Below are positions 18,181-27,264 of a stretch of DNA of 64,000 bases, in pieces; position 1 is the first letter of the stretch; the number at the start of each line of letters is the position of its first letter. This stretch comes from Methyloversatilis discipulorum. Lineage in GTDB: Bacteria > Pseudomonadota > Gammaproteobacteria > Burkholderiales > Rhodocyclaceae. The stretch spans positions 434,001 to 498,000 of the forward strand of contig NZ_ARVV01000001.1 of the NCBI RefSeq assembly GCF_000385375.1, written 5' to 3'. The translations under genes and the position numbers were made by a program. The notes under the pieces are model-generated. The model did no database searches, was not told the origin of the DNA, and was given only the letters and a program-made list of their open reading frames with translations.

Positions 18181-19269
18181 TCAGTCTTGCAGGTAGCCGG
18201 TCAGTTCGAGGTCGAAGCCGGCCATGCTCGGAATCTTGCGCGGGCTGGCGAGCAGCCGCATCTTGCGCACGTTCAGCGTACGCAGGATCTGCGCGCCGAC
18301 GCCGAAGGTGCGGGCGTCCCAGCGGGCCGCCGGTGCGTCGGCAGGGTCGATCAGCAGCGCGCGCATGCTGGCGTCGGTTTCGGTCCGGCGCAGCATGACG
18401 ATGACGCCGCTGCCGGCGTCGTTGATGATCTGCATCGCGCGGTCGATGCTGAAACTGTGGCGCGGGTTGTCGGCGTCGAGGAAGTCGAGCACCGAAATCG
18501 GCTCATGTACGCGCACCAGCGTTTCGGTATCCGGGTCGATCTCGCCCTTCACCATCGCCAGGTGGATTTCGCCGGTGGTGGTGTCCTCGAAGCCATGCAG
18601 CGTGAACTGGCCGTAGGCGCTGCGCACCTCGCGCTTCGACACCTCGCGCACCAGCGCCTCGGTGGCGGCACGGTAGGCGATCAGGTCACGGATGGCGCCG
18701 ATCTTCAGGCCGTGTTCCTTGGCGAACTCGATCAGGTCCGGCAGGCGCGCCATCGTGCCGTCGTCCTTCAGGATTTCGCAGATCACCGCCGCCGGCTCCA
18801 GGCCAGCCAGCTGGGCGAGGTCACAACCGGCTTCGGTGTGACCGGCGCGGATCAGCACGCCGCCCTTCTGCGCGGTCAGCGGGAAGATGTGGCCGGGCAT
18901 CACGATGTCGTCCGGCTTCGCGTTGCGTGCCACCGCCACCTGGATGGTGCGCGCGCGGTCATGCGCCGAAATGCCGGTGGTCACGCCGGTGGCCGCCTCG
19001 ATCGACGCGGTAAACGCGGTGCCGTGCGGCGTACGGTTGTGGCGCACCATCTGCTCCAGCCCGAGCTGGCGGCAGCGTTCGTCGGTCAGCGTCAGGCAGA
19101 CCAGGCCGCGGCAGTGCTTCACCATGAAATTGATCGCTTCGGGCGTCACGAATTCGGCGGCCAGCACCACGTCGCCCTCGTTTTCGCGGTCTTCCTCGTC
19201 AACAAGGATGACCATGCGGCCGGCCTTGATGTCGGCGATGATGTCCTTGACCGGCGCCAGTGCGCTCAT
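18181..19269 (-). CDS. ribB: 3,4-dihydroxy-2-butanone 4-phosphate synthase fused to degenerate GTP cyclohydrolase II-like domain
   Basis: This is a 362-residue protein of RibBA length. The N-terminal RibB half is intact, with [10 protein letters not shown] near residue 24, the HCRGL segment and the HTEAGCDLA motif, and it should make the four-carbon precursor of riboflavin. The C-terminal half starts like GTP cyclohydrolase II (LVRVHE) but lacks the zinc-binding cysteines (no RCDCG) and the RQEGRGIGL catalytic segment. GTP cyclohydrolase II activity is therefore not expected, and a separate ribA is needed. Similar inactive RibBX fusions are known in proteobacteria. It lies 5 bases after ribE. 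Confidence 0.92.
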   Translation of the reverse strand: MSALAPVKDIIADIKAGRMVILVDEEDRENEGDVVLAAEFVTPEAINFMVKHCRGLVCLTLTDERCRQLGLEQMVRHNRTPHGTAFTASIEAATGVTTGISAHDRARTIQVAVARNAKPDDIVMPGHIFPLTAQKGGVLIRAGHTEAGCDLAQLAGLEPAAVICEILKDDGTMARLPDLIEFAKEHGLKIGAIRDLIAYRAATEALVREVSKREVRSAYGQFTLHGFEDTTTGEIHLAMVKGEIDPDTETLVRVHEPISVLDFLDADNPRHSFSIDRAMQIINDAGSGVIVMLRRTETDASMRALLIDPADAPAARWDARTFGVGAQILRTLNVRKMRLLASPRKIPSMAGFDLELTGYLQD

Positions 19270-19274
19270 CTGTA

Positions 19275-19877
19275 TCAGTCCTCTGCAGCCATCATGCGCT
19301 CCGCGTAGCGGGCGATGAGGTCGATTTCAAGATTGACCCGGCTGCCTGCCTTCAGGCTGCCGAGCGTGGTGACCTGTACCGTGTGCGGAATCAGGTTGAT
19401 CGAAAATTCGCAGCCATCCTCGACGTCGGTCACGCGATTCACGGTGAGGCTGACGCCCTGCACCGTGATCGAGCCCTTGCGCGCGATGTAGCGGGCCAGC
19501 GGCTTGGGCGCGACGATGACCAGTTCGTGCGATTCGCCGACGCGTTCGAAGCTGCGCACCGTGCCTACGCCGTCGACGTGGCCGCTGACCAGATGGCCAC
19601 CCAGCCGGTCGGACAGGCGCAGCGCCTTTTCCAGGTTCACCTCGCCGGGTGCGTCGAGGCCGGCGGTGCAGTTCAGCGTTTCCTTCGATACATCGAACTG
19701 CGCGTTGCGGCCGTCGAGGCCGATCACCGTCAGGCAGACGCCGTTGTGCGCGATCGAGTCGCCGAGGGCGACGTCGTCCAGGCCGAGACCGGCGGTGTCC
19801 ACGGTCAGACGGACGCCCTGTTCGAGCGGATCAATGCGGGTGATGCGGCCGACGGCGGCCACGATGCCGGAAAACAT
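19275..19877 (-). CDS. ribE: Riboflavin synthase alpha chain
   Basis: This is a 200-residue riboflavin synthase with the two tandem lumazine-binding repeats. It has MFSGIV at the start and NGVCLTV in the first repeat. GHVDGVG marks the junction, and SLTVNRV lies in the second repeat. It dismutates two lumazine molecules to riboflavin. It starts 41 bases after dsbD, and I see no FMN riboswitch in that short leader. It is followed after 5 bases by ribB. Confidence 0.96.
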   Translation of the reverse strand: MFSGIVAAVGRITRIDPLEQGVRLTVDTAGLGLDDVALGDSIAHNGVCLTVIGLDGRNAQFDVSKETLNCTAGLDAPGEVNLEKALRLSDRLGGHLVSGHVDGVGTVRSFERVGESHELVIVAPKPLARYIARKGSITVQGVSLTVNRVTDVEDGCEFSINLIPHTVQVTTLGSLKAGSRVNLEIDLIARYAERMMAAED

Positions 19878-19918
19878 GGGGAAGGGTGCGCAGCGGAAAG
19901 ATGCGCGATTTTACGCGA

Positions 19919-21775
19919 TCAGCGCGCGCTGCTGGCAGCGATTACGCGATCGAGGCTGGCGGCGAAGGCCTCGGCCGGCACGAAACCGACCGTGCGCGCG
20001 CTGTCGATCTCGCGTCCGCCGGGGCCGAAGAACAGGATGCCCGGCGGTCCGAACAGGCCGAAACGCTTCAGCAGCGCCTGATGCTCGGCGTCGTTCGCGG
20101 TCACGTCGGCCTTCAGCAGCGTGAAGCCGGCCAGTCGTGCAGTCACCTGTGGATCGGCGAAGGTGAAGCGCTCCATTTCCTTGCAGCTGACGCACCAGTC
20201 GGCGTAGAAGCCGAGCATCACCGGGCGCGTGGCGGCGCTCAACCGGGCCTCCAGTTCAGCCACGCTGCGCACCGGTTCGAACACCGGTTTCGCCTCGGCC
20301 GCCGCCGCACCGCCACGCAGCACCGACAGCGGCTGCAACGGGTCGCGCGAGCCGGCCGCGGCGCCGATCAGGATGCTGGCACCAGCCAGCAGCGCGATCA
20401 CGCCAACGCCCTTCCACAGCTTGTGCCAGCCCTTGGCGTGCGCCGGCAGCGGGTCGAGCGCATGCAGGTAGATGCTGCTGGCGATCAGCAGCGCCGCCCA
20501 GGCCAGCATCACCAACAAGGCGGGCAGTACCGGCTGTGCGATCCAGATCGCGGTTGCCAGCAGCAGCACGCCGAAGAAGCGCTTGACGCCTTCCATCCAC
20601 GGACCGGTGTGCGGCAGCAGCGAGCGCGACGCCACGCCGACCGCGATCAGCGGCGCGCCCATGCCCAGCGCCAGCGCGAACAGCGCCAGGCCGCCGAGCG
20701 CAGCGTCGCCGGTCTGCGCGATGTAGAGCAGCGTGCCGGCCAGCGGCGCGGCGACGCAGGGGCCGACGATGAGCGCCGACAGCGCGCCCATCGCGACGAT
20801 GCCGCCATAGGAGCCACGCCGGTGGTTGGCCGTGTCGGACAGGCGCGACTGCAGTGCGGTCGGCAGCTGCAGTTCGTAGAAGCCGAACATCGACAATGCG
20901 AGCACGACGAACAGCAGCGCGAAACCGCCCAGCACCCAGGCGTTCTGCAGCGCCGCCGACAGCAGCGTGCCGGACAGCCCGGCCGCCACGCCGGCGACGG
21001 CGTAGGTCACCGCCATGCCCAGCACGTAGGCGAGCGACAGCGCGAGCGCGCGGCCGCGCGAAATGTGAGCGCCGTGGCCGACGATGATGCCGGACAGGAT
21101 GGGCACCATAGGCAGCACGCAGGGCGTGAAGCTCAGTGCCAGACCGAAGCCGAAGAAGGTGATGGCGACCAGCCACAGATTGCCGCCGCGCAGCAGGCCG
21201 GCGGCGAAGGAGCCGTCGTCGGCCGGGGCGGCGCTGGGGGCCGGCGCCTCCACTGGTGTCGACGCTTCGCTACTCATCGCGCGGCCGCGCAGCCGGTCCA
21301 GCAGGCCGCCGCCCGCGTTGTCGCCATCGAGGCCGACCGGCCACACGCGTACGCCGGGCTGTGCCGGGTCGAGCAGCACCGTCTGTTCGCTCGGCGGGTA
21401 GCACACGCCGGCGTCGGCGCAACCCTGCGACGCCACCTTCAGCGTCACCGTCTCGCCGCTGGCGCTCAGCGGCAGACGGATCGACAGCTGGCCGCGATGC
21501 ACCTCGACGTCGCCGAAGATTTCGTCCTTCTTCATCTTGCCCGGCGGGATGTCCGGCGTGCCGAGTGCCGCCTGTTCGGCAGCGAAACCCAGCTTGTCGC
21601 GGTACAGGTAATAGCCGTCGGCGATGTCGAAGCGCACTTCGACGGTGTTGAGGTCCACCACCTGGGCCGACAGGCGGAAAGCCTGTTCCAGCGGCAGCAG
21701 TTCGGGTTCGGCGCGCACGGGTGCTGTGGCCAGCAGCGCCAGCCAGGCCAGCGCGGCAATGAGGATGCGGATCAT
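19919..21775 (-). CDS. dsbD: Thiol:disulfide interchange protein DsbD
   Basis: This is a 618-residue DsbD with all three parts. A signal peptide is followed by the periplasmic alpha domain, whose Cys pair is in QGCADAGVCYPP. The eight-helix membrane domain follows, with Cys in FTPCVLPM and VGPCVAAPL. The C-terminal thioredoxin-like domain has CVSC near residue 530. It carries electrons from cytoplasmic thioredoxin to periplasmic disulfide isomerases and cytochrome c maturation. The ATG overlaps the cutA stop in ATGA, a pairing also known from enterobacteria (cutA-dsbD). Confidence 0.96.
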   Translation of the reverse strand: MIRILIAALAWLALLATAPVRAEPELLPLEQAFRLSAQVVDLNTVEVRFDIADGYYLYRDKLGFAAEQAALGTPDIPPGKMKKDEIFGDVEVHRGQLSIRLPLSASGETVTLKVASQGCADAGVCYPPSEQTVLLDPAQPGVRVWPVGLDGDNAGGGLLDRLRGRAMSSEASTPVEAPAPSAAPADDGSFAAGLLRGGNLWLVAITFFGFGLALSFTPCVLPMVPILSGIIVGHGAHISRGRALALSLAYVLGMAVTYAVAGVAAGLSGTLLSAALQNAWVLGGFALLFVVLALSMFGFYELQLPTALQSRLSDTANHRRGSYGGIVAMGALSALIVGPCVAAPLAGTLLYIAQTGDAALGGLALFALALGMGAPLIAVGVASRSLLPHTGPWMEGVKRFFGVLLLATAIWIAQPVLPALLVMLAWAALLIASSIYLHALDPLPAHAKGWHKLWKGVGVIALLAGASILIGAAAGSRDPLQPLSVLRGGAAAAEAKPVFEPVRSVAELEARLSAATRPVMLGFYADWCVSCKEMERFTFADPQVTARLAGFTLLKADVTANDAEHQALLKRFGLFGPPGILFFGPGGREIDSARTVGFVPAEAFAASLDRVIAASSAR

Positions 21776-22107
21776 CGGCTTTCCGGGTGCTTGGTCGTCA
21801 TGTCGCCCACCCACTGCAGATAGGCCGGCAGACCGCGGTCCACCGGCAGCGCAATGATTTCGGGCAGGTCGTAGGGGTGCAGCGCACGCAGCGCGGATTC
21901 GAGCGCGTCGTAGGCGGCGACGGTGGTCTTGATCGCCAGCGGCACCTCGTCCGCCTCCTCGATCGCGCCCTGCCAAGGGTAGATGGACCGGACCGGCGCA
22001 CCGATGCTGACGCAGGCGGCGTGTCCGCTCTCGACCAGCGATCGCGCGATGCCTTGCGCGGTCGCGGCGTCCGGCAGCGTGGTCAGCACCAGCAGCACGT
22101 CGGTCAT
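21772..22107 (-). CDS. cutA: Divalent-cation tolerance protein CutA
   Basis: This is a 111-residue CutA1. It begins with the LVLTTLPD strand and has the HAACVSIGAPVRSIYPWQG signature and a helix with VAAYDALESALRALHPYDLPEIIALP. CutA1 forms trimers and has been linked to copper and other divalent cation tolerance, but the molecular role is unclear. Its start overlaps the upstream hydrolase stop, and its stop overlaps the dsbD start, both by 4 bases. Confidence 0.95.
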   Translation of the reverse strand: MTDVLLVLTTLPDAATAQGIARSLVESGHAACVSIGAPVRSIYPWQGAIEEADEVPLAIKTTVAAYDALESALRALHPYDLPEIIALPVDRGLPAYLQWVGDMTTKHPESR

Positions 22108-22769
22108 TGCCCGGCTGGCGTGGTGGCACGCCACCAGCGTTCGATCAGCACGCGCAGCACGTGCAGCTTGCCGTGGAAGAAGTGGCCGCTGTCGCCGAGC
22201 ACGGCCACCGGCAGGTTCTGCGGCGCCGCCCAGGCCAGCACATTGGCCAGCGGCACGACCTGGTCGCGCTCGCCGTGGATCACCAGCGCGTCGTCGCGCA
22301 CCGGGCCCGGCTCGTAGTGCCGGATGCCCTCGACACTGCCGGCGGCCAGACCGACCAGCACCATGCCGGCGACCGGACGACCGTTCTCGGCCAGACGGTC
22401 GGCGACGCGGGTGGCGACGAAGGCGCCGAAGGAGAAGCCTGCGACGATGACCGGCAGGTCGCCGTAGGCATTCAGGCCGTGTTCGATCACCGCCAGCTGG
22501 TCGTCTGTTTCGCCGCGGCCTTCGTCGTGCGTGCCTTCGGTCGCGCCGACGCCGCGGAACTGCGAGCGCAGCGTGACGCAGCCCAGTTCGCGCAGCGCCC
22601 GCGCGACGGTCACCACCACCTTGTTTTCCATGGTGCCGCCGAACAGCGGGTGCGGGTGGCCGATCAGCGCCAGTGCGCGCGGCGCGTGGTCCGGTCGCTC
22701 GGCCAGCACCTCGATGCCGCCGACCGGGCCGGCGATCACCGTCCGTTCGGACTGGATGCGCGTATTCAT
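22104..22769 (-). CDS. Alpha/beta hydrolase
   Basis: This is a 221-residue alpha/beta hydrolase of the small dienelactone-hydrolase-like group (COG2945). It has an HPHPLFGGTMENKVV oxyanion-region motif and the nucleophile elbow GFSFGAF near residue 110. The probable catalytic Asp is in HGERDQVVP and the His in SGHFFHG. No signal peptide is seen. The substrate is unknown. It shares one base with the ferredoxin stop (TGATG) and four with the cutA start, so it is part of a tightly coupled run. Confidence 0.88.
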   Translation of the reverse strand: MNTRIQSERTVIAGPVGGIEVLAERPDHAPRALALIGHPHPLFGGTMENKVVVTVARALRELGCVTLRSQFRGVGATEGTHDEGRGETDDQLAVIEHGLNAYGDLPVIVAGFSFGAFVATRVADRLAENGRPVAGMVLVGLAAGSVEGIRHYEPGPVRDDALVIHGERDQVVPLANVLAWAAPQNLPVAVLGDSGHFFHGKLHVLRVLIERWWRATTPAGQ

Positions 22770-23077
22770 CAGACTTTCAGCCGTTCGACGACGCGGCCGT
22801 GCACCAGGTGCTCGTCGATGATTTCGTCGATGTCCTCGCGGTCCACATAGGTGTACCAGACCGCCTCCGGGTAGATCACCATGACCGGGCCTTCGCCGCA
22901 GCGGTCCAGGCAGCCGGCCATGTTGACCCGGGTCTTGCCCTCGCCGGACAGGCCCAGCGCCTTGACGCGCTGTTTCGCGTAGTCGCGCAGCGCGGCGGCG
23001 CCCAGCGCGGCACAGCACTGTTCGCCTTCGGCGCGCTGGTTGCAGCAGAAGAATACGTGGTGCTTGAAGTGGCTCAT
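22769..23077 (-). CDS. Thioredoxin-like [2Fe-2S] ferredoxin
   Basis: This is a 102-residue protein of the thioredoxin-like ferredoxin family. The Cys ligand pattern is FCCNQRAEGEQCC near residues 11-22 and GCLDRCGEGPVM near 55-60, followed by IYPEAVWYTYVD typical of the family. It is a cytoplasmic electron carrier of uncertain partner. The family is common beside an alpha/beta hydrolase in betaproteobacteria, which matches the neighbour here. It starts 29 bases after the VanZ-like gene. Confidence 0.9.
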   Translation of the reverse strand: MSHFKHHVFFCCNQRAEGEQCCAALGAAALRDYAKQRVKALGLSGEGKTRVNMAGCLDRCGEGPVMVIYPEAVWYTYVDREDIDEIIDEHLVHGRVVERLKV

Positions 23078-23106
23078 GCGAAGCTCGGGTTCGGACAAAG
23101 ACGTGA

Positions 23107-24195
23107 TTATCGGTGATCGTGGGCGGCATGGCGGCCGCGGCTTTCGCGCAGTTGCAGCGCCATCAGGTAAGGCAGCGCGAAATACGGCCACAGCGCCGAC
23201 GCCAGTCGGGTCAGACCGCTGAAATTGAAAAAGTGCCCGGCCCGCCAGGCATCGGACACCGCCGACGGGTAGGGGTTGTCGGGCGCCAGGTTCACCAGTG
23301 CCACGCCGGCGAGCAGGGCCAGCGCCGCGACGCCGAAGCGCAGCGTGACCGGCAGCCACAGCGCGACGCGCAGCGCGACAGCGCCGCCGGCCAGCCCGGC
23401 CAGCGCGCCCGGCGTGGCCCACAGCCAGGCACCGCCGGCCGGCACCAGTACTGCACCGGAGCCGGCCTTGATCGCCAGCGCGACGACGAAAGTCGAGCCG
23501 AGCAGCCAGAAGCTGCGCGCGCGCATGCTGTGCCAGCCGATCACGCCGACGCTCACCATGGCGCAGATGCAGGCGCCGATCTCCACCGCGCGGTAGCGCC
23601 GTTCGGTGAAATCGACCGGTGCTTCGAGGCCGAACACCCAGCGCAGGTCGCCCAGACCGAACAGTGGCGTGTCCGGATCGATCTGCGCCAGCCACCACAG
23701 CACGAGCAGCACCAGCGCGAATTCGCCGGTGTGGCCGCGCACGATGCGGCGCGCACGCCAGCGCGCCAGCGCGCCGCCGTCGCCCAGCATGCCGCCCCAG
23801 CGCGCGCCGAGCAGTGCGCCGCAGGCGGCGCCCAGGGCATTCGACGCGACGTCGAGATTGGACGGCACGCGGGTCGGCAGATAGTGCTGCAGGACTTCGA
23901 GCCCGATAGACAGGCCGGTCGCCAGCAGGCAGGCGAGCAGGAAGGCTGGCAGACGGCGCAGCCAAGGCGACGCGGCCGGCACCAGCAGGAAGCCCAGCGG
24001 CAGGTAGCCGAGCGCATTGGCGATCACGTCGAAACGCGTCCAGTAGCGCGGCCAAGGCGCGCTCAGGAAGCCGAGCAGGTCGCCGCCCCCTTCGCGGAAG
24101 TCGCCCAGCGGGTGCAGGCTGGCGTAGGCGATCAGCAGCGTCCACAGCAGCGCGAGGTGGCGGGCGAGATGGGTGGCGTGGCGACTGTTCTTCAT
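23107..24195 (-). CDS. VanZ-like family membrane protein
   Basis: This is a 362-residue membrane protein. The N-terminal VanZ-like domain includes YASLHPLGDFR, DVIANALGYLPLGFLL and PSNLDVASNALGAACGA. Further hydrophobic helices follow over the C-terminal two thirds. VanZ gives low teicoplanin resistance in enterococci, but the function of these proteobacterial homologues is unknown. The ATG at 24195 overlaps the stop of the YqaA-like gene by four bases. Confidence 0.85.
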   Translation of the reverse strand: MKNSRHATHLARHLALLWTLLIAYASLHPLGDFREGGGDLLGFLSAPWPRYWTRFDVIANALGYLPLGFLLVPAASPWLRRLPAFLLACLLATGLSIGLEVLQHYLPTRVPSNLDVASNALGAACGALLGARWGGMLGDGGALARWRARRIVRGHTGEFALVLLVLWWLAQIDPDTPLFGLGDLRWVFGLEAPVDFTERRYRAVEIGACICAMVSVGVIGWHSMRARSFWLLGSTFVVALAIKAGSGAVLVPAGGAWLWATPGALAGLAGGAVALRVALWLPVTLRFGVAALALLAGVALVNLAPDNPYPSAVSDAWRAGHFFNFSGLTRLASALWPYFALPYLMALQLRESRGRHAAHDHR

Positions 24196-24599
24196 GCCAT
24201 CAGCCCGGCGATGGCGAGGTAGCGCGCACCTTTGCCGATCGCCATCATGACTGCGCTGCGCAGCGGCGGCAGGCGCAGCCAGCCGGCGGCGATGCACAGT
24301 GCGTCGCCGATCAGCGGCACCCAGGACAGCAGCAGCGCCGTCGTGCCGTGTGTCTGCACCAGCGCCAGCCGGCCCGGCAGTTCCTTGCGCGGGATGAAGC
24401 GCCCCATCGCGTAGCTCACCATGCCGCCGGCGGTGTTGCCGGCGGTGGCCAGCAGCAGCGCGGCGTCGCGTTGTTCCGGGTGGGTGGCGAGCACGGCCAG
24501 CAGCGCCGCTTCCGAGCCGCCGGGCAGCACGGTGGCCGACAGGAAGCTGGCGAGCGTCAGTCCGGCCAGGCTGGCTTCGGCCCCGGGCATGAAATCCAT
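24192..24599 (-). CDS. YqaA/DedA-like small membrane protein
   Basis: This is a 135-residue membrane protein of the YqaA group (VTT/SNARE-associated superfamily). It has FLSATVLPGGSEAALLAVL, GNTAGGMVSYAMGRF and a terminal MMAIGKGARYLAI motif, with about four hydrophobic segments. DedA relatives take part in lipid carrier recycling and membrane homeostasis; a specific role for this one is not known. The ATG at 24599 is followed by an acceptable N-terminus. It is the first gene of the minus-strand run and is divergent from ilvA, 116 bases away. Confidence 0.85.
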   Translation of the reverse strand: MDFMPGAEASLAGLTLASFLSATVLPGGSEAALLAVLATHPEQRDAALLLATAGNTAGGMVSYAMGRFIPRKELPGRLALVQTHGTTALLLSWVPLIGDALCIAAGWLRLPPLRSAVMMAIGKGARYLAIAGLMA

Positions 24600-24715
24600 G
24601 CTCAGCGCGCGTCCGTGCCGGGCGCGATTTGCCCCCGGCCTGTGCGCGCTGCTAGGCTTGCGTGCTTGCGCATCGGCCATTCCGGCGCCGGTGCGGGCTG
24701 CGCTGTGTCCTCATC

Positions 24716-26227
24716 ATGCAAACCGACTACCTCGAAAGAATCCTCAACGCGCAAGTGTACGACGTCGCGGTCGAAACGCCGCTCGATGCCGCACCGAACC
24801 TCTCGCGGCGCATCGGCAACACCGTATTGTTCAAGCGTGAGGACATGCAGCCGGTGTTCTCGTTCAAGCTGCGCGGCGCCTACAACAAGATCGCCCAGCT
24901 GTCGGACGAGGCGCGCGCGCGTGGCGTCATCTGCGCGTCGGCAGGCAACCACGCCCAGGGCGTGGCGCTGTCGGCGGCCAAGGTGGGTTGCCGTGCGGTC
25001 ATCGTGATGCCGACGACGACGCCGCGCATCAAGGTGGACGCGGTGGCGGCGCGCGGCGGCGAGGTGGTGCTGGCTGGCGAATCCTACGACGAGGCCTACG
25101 CGCACGCCCGCAAGCTCGAAGCCGAGCAGGGCCTCACCTTCGTGCATCCTTTCGACGACCCGGACGTGATCGCCGGTCAGGGCACGATAGGCGTCGAAAT
25201 CCTGCGCCAGCACCCGAAGCCCATCGACGCCGTGTTCTGCTGCGTCGGCGGCGGCGGGCTGATCGCCGGTGTGGCGGCCTACATCAAGCGGCTGCGTCCG
25301 AACACCCGCATCATCGGCGTCGAGGCGTCCGACGCCGACGCGATGGCGCAGTCGCTGAAGGCGGGCAGGCGCATACAGCTCGACAGCGTCGGGCTGTTCG
25401 CCGATGGCGCCGCGGTCAAGCTGGTCGGCGAGGAAACCTTCCGGCTGGCGCAGCAGTACGTCGACGAGATGGTGCTGGTCGATACCGACGCCATCTGCGC
25501 CGCGATCAAGGACGTGTTCGAGGACACCCGCTCGATTCTGGAGCCGGCCGGTGCGCTGGCGGTGGCCGGCGCCAAGGCCTGGGCGGCGCGCAACAACGTG
25601 AAGGGCAAGACCCTGGTCGCGGTGGCCAGCGGCGCCAACATGAATTTCGACCGCCTGCGCTTCGTCGCCGAACGCGCCGAGATCGGCGAGTCGCGCGAAG
25701 CGGTGCTGGCGGTGACGCTGCCCGAGCGCCCGGGCGCCTATCGCGAACTGGTGGCGCTGTTCGGTCGCCGCAACATCACCGAACTGAACTATCGCTACAA
25801 GGACGCCAGCGAGGCGCATGCCTTCGTCGGCGTGCAGGTATCGGGCCGCGCCGAGGCCGCCGAGCTGGTGAAGCACCTGGACGCCAACGGCTACCCGGCG
25901 CTGGATCTGACCGACGATGAAATGGCCAAGCTGCACGTGCGCTACATGGTCGGCGGCCGCAGCCCGGCAGTCGGCCACGAACAGGTGTTCCGCTTCGAAT
26001 TCCCGGAACGTCCCGGCGCGCTGATGAAATTCCTCGACTCGATGAGTCGCGACTGGAACATCAGCCTGTTCCACTACCGCAACCACGGCGCCGACTACGG
26101 CCGCGTGCTGGTCGGCATGCAGGTGCCGCCGGGCGACGCGGCGGCGCTGCAGCGCTTCCTCGATACGCTGGGCTATTCCTGGCGCGAGGAAACCGCCAAC
26201 CCGGCCTACAAGCTTTTCCTCGGATGA
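24716..26227 (+). CDS. ilvA: Biosynthetic threonine ammonia-lyase
   Basis: This is a 503-residue PLP enzyme of the long, biosynthetic type. The PLP lysine is in FSFKLRGAYNK near residue 51. The phosphate-binding glycines are in VGGGGLIAG near 180. Two ACT-like regulatory domains fill residues 330-500, and isoleucine inhibition is expected from the family. It converts threonine to 2-oxobutanoate, the first step of isoleucine synthesis. ilvD lies 8 kb away in the same window. The stop overlaps the next gene start in ATGA. Confidence 0.96.
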   Translation: MQTDYLERILNAQVYDVAVETPLDAAPNLSRRIGNTVLFKREDMQPVFSFKLRGAYNKIAQLSDEARARGVICASAGNHAQGVALSAAKVGCRAVIVMPTTTPRIKVDAVAARGGEVVLAGESYDEAYAHARKLEAEQGLTFVHPFDDPDVIAGQGTIGVEILRQHPKPIDAVFCCVGGGGLIAGVAAYIKRLRPNTRIIGVEASDADAMAQSLKAGRRIQLDSVGLFADGAAVKLVGEETFRLAQQYVDEMVLVDTDAICAAIKDVFEDTRSILEPAGALAVAGAKAWAARNNVKGKTLVAVASGANMNFDRLRFVAERAEIGESREAVLAVTLPERPGAYRELVALFGRRNITELNYRYKDASEAHAFVGVQVSGRAEAAELVKHLDANGYPALDLTDDEMAKLHVRYMVGGRSPAVGHEQVFRFEFPERPGALMKFLDSMSRDWNISLFHYRNHGADYGRVLVGMQVPPGDAAALQRFLDTLGYSWREETANPAYKLFLG

Positions 26228-27177
26228 GGCGCTTCGCCGTCCTGCTGGCGCTGTGCGCCGCGGCGACCTGTGCGTCGGCCGGGCCGCTGGCCTACATCAC
26301 GAACCAGGGCTCGCATGAAGTGACGGTGGTCGACGTCGACGCGTCCACCATCGTCGCCCGCCTGCCGGCGGGCAAGTCGCCGGCAGGCGTCTGGGTCAGC
26401 GAGGCGGCCGGCAAGGCCTTCGTCAGCGCGCCGGACAGCGCGACGATCACCGTGATCGATCTGGCCAGCCGCGCGGTGGTGGGCGAGAGGAAGGCCGGCC
26501 GCAGCCCGGTCGGCATCACCGTCACGCCGGACGGCCGGCGTGTGCTGGTGGCCGACTGGTTCTCGCACCGCGTGCTGGTGTTCGATGCGTCAAGCCACGC
26601 CGCGCTCGGCGAGATCGCGGTCGGCAACGCGCCGGCCGGGCTGGTCGCGTCGCCCGACAGTCGTACCGCCTATGTCGCCAACCGCGACGACAATGCGGTC
26701 GGCGTGCTCGACCTCGATGCGATGAAGCAGACCGGCGTCATCGCCGTCGGCAACCATCCGTTCGCGCTCGAACTGTCGGCCGACGGCCGCACGCTGTATG
26801 CGCTGAACGTGTGGAGCGACGACGTGTCGGTGGTCGACCTCGCACAGTCACGCACGGTCGCTACACTGCCGGTCGGCAAGGCGCCCTATGGCATCGCTTT
26901 CTCTGACGATGGCGCGCGCGCATATGTAACGAATCAGAAGGGCGACAGCGTATCGGTCATCGACACCGCGGAACGGCGCGTCATCGCGACCTGGCCCTCG
27001 GTCGTTTATCCCGAGGGCGTCGCGGTGGCCGGCACTAAACTGCTGGTCGTGAGCTGGATGGACGATCTGGTCGGCGTGTACGACGCGCGGACCGGACAGT
27101 CGCTGGGCAGCATCGAACTCGGGCGCAACCCGCGCGGTTTCGGGCGCTTCATGCACAAGCCTGCGGCGGCACGTTGA
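26224..27177 (+). CDS. Exported YVTN-type beta-propeller protein
   Basis: This is a 317-residue secreted protein. The signal peptide ends CASA-G, and about seven 40-residue YVTN-like repeats follow, with phrases such as AYITNQGSHEVTVVDV, AYVANRDDNAVGVLDL and AYVTNQKGDSVSVIDT. Such propellers occur in the periplasm of methylotrophs and other bacteria, often near PQQ-dependent dehydrogenase genes. The start overlaps the ilvA stop by 4 bases. The next gene is an MxaD-like protein, which suggests but does not prove a link to PQQ enzymes. Confidence 0.88.
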   Translation: MRRFAVLLALCAAATCASAGPLAYITNQGSHEVTVVDVDASTIVARLPAGKSPAGVWVSEAAGKAFVSAPDSATITVIDLASRAVVGERKAGRSPVGITVTPDGRRVLVADWFSHRVLVFDASSHAALGEIAVGNAPAGLVASPDSRTAYVANRDDNAVGVLDLDAMKQTGVIAVGNHPFALELSADGRTLYALNVWSDDVSVVDLAQSRTVATLPVGKAPYGIAFSDDGARAYVTNQKGDSVSVIDTAERRVIATWPSVVYPEGVAVAGTKLLVVSWMDDLVGVYDARTGQSLGSIELGRNPRGFGRFMHKPAAAR

Positions 27178-27264
27178 TCGCGACAGTGCTTGCCGCTATC
27201 TTCACCGCCTTTTTCGTCGCCGACTTTTCAACCCAACCATTCTGACAACGAGGAGATTCAACCC

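Noticed and set aside
19878..19918. FMN riboswitch before the rib genes
   Set aside because: The gap is only 41 bases, too short for the RFN element, and no conserved RFN core is visible.
19886..21823. Long plus-strand open frame opposite dsbD
   Set aside because: The composition (Gln/Arg/His-rich repeats) is that of a reverse-strand artefact; DsbD on the minus strand has all expected domains and cysteines.
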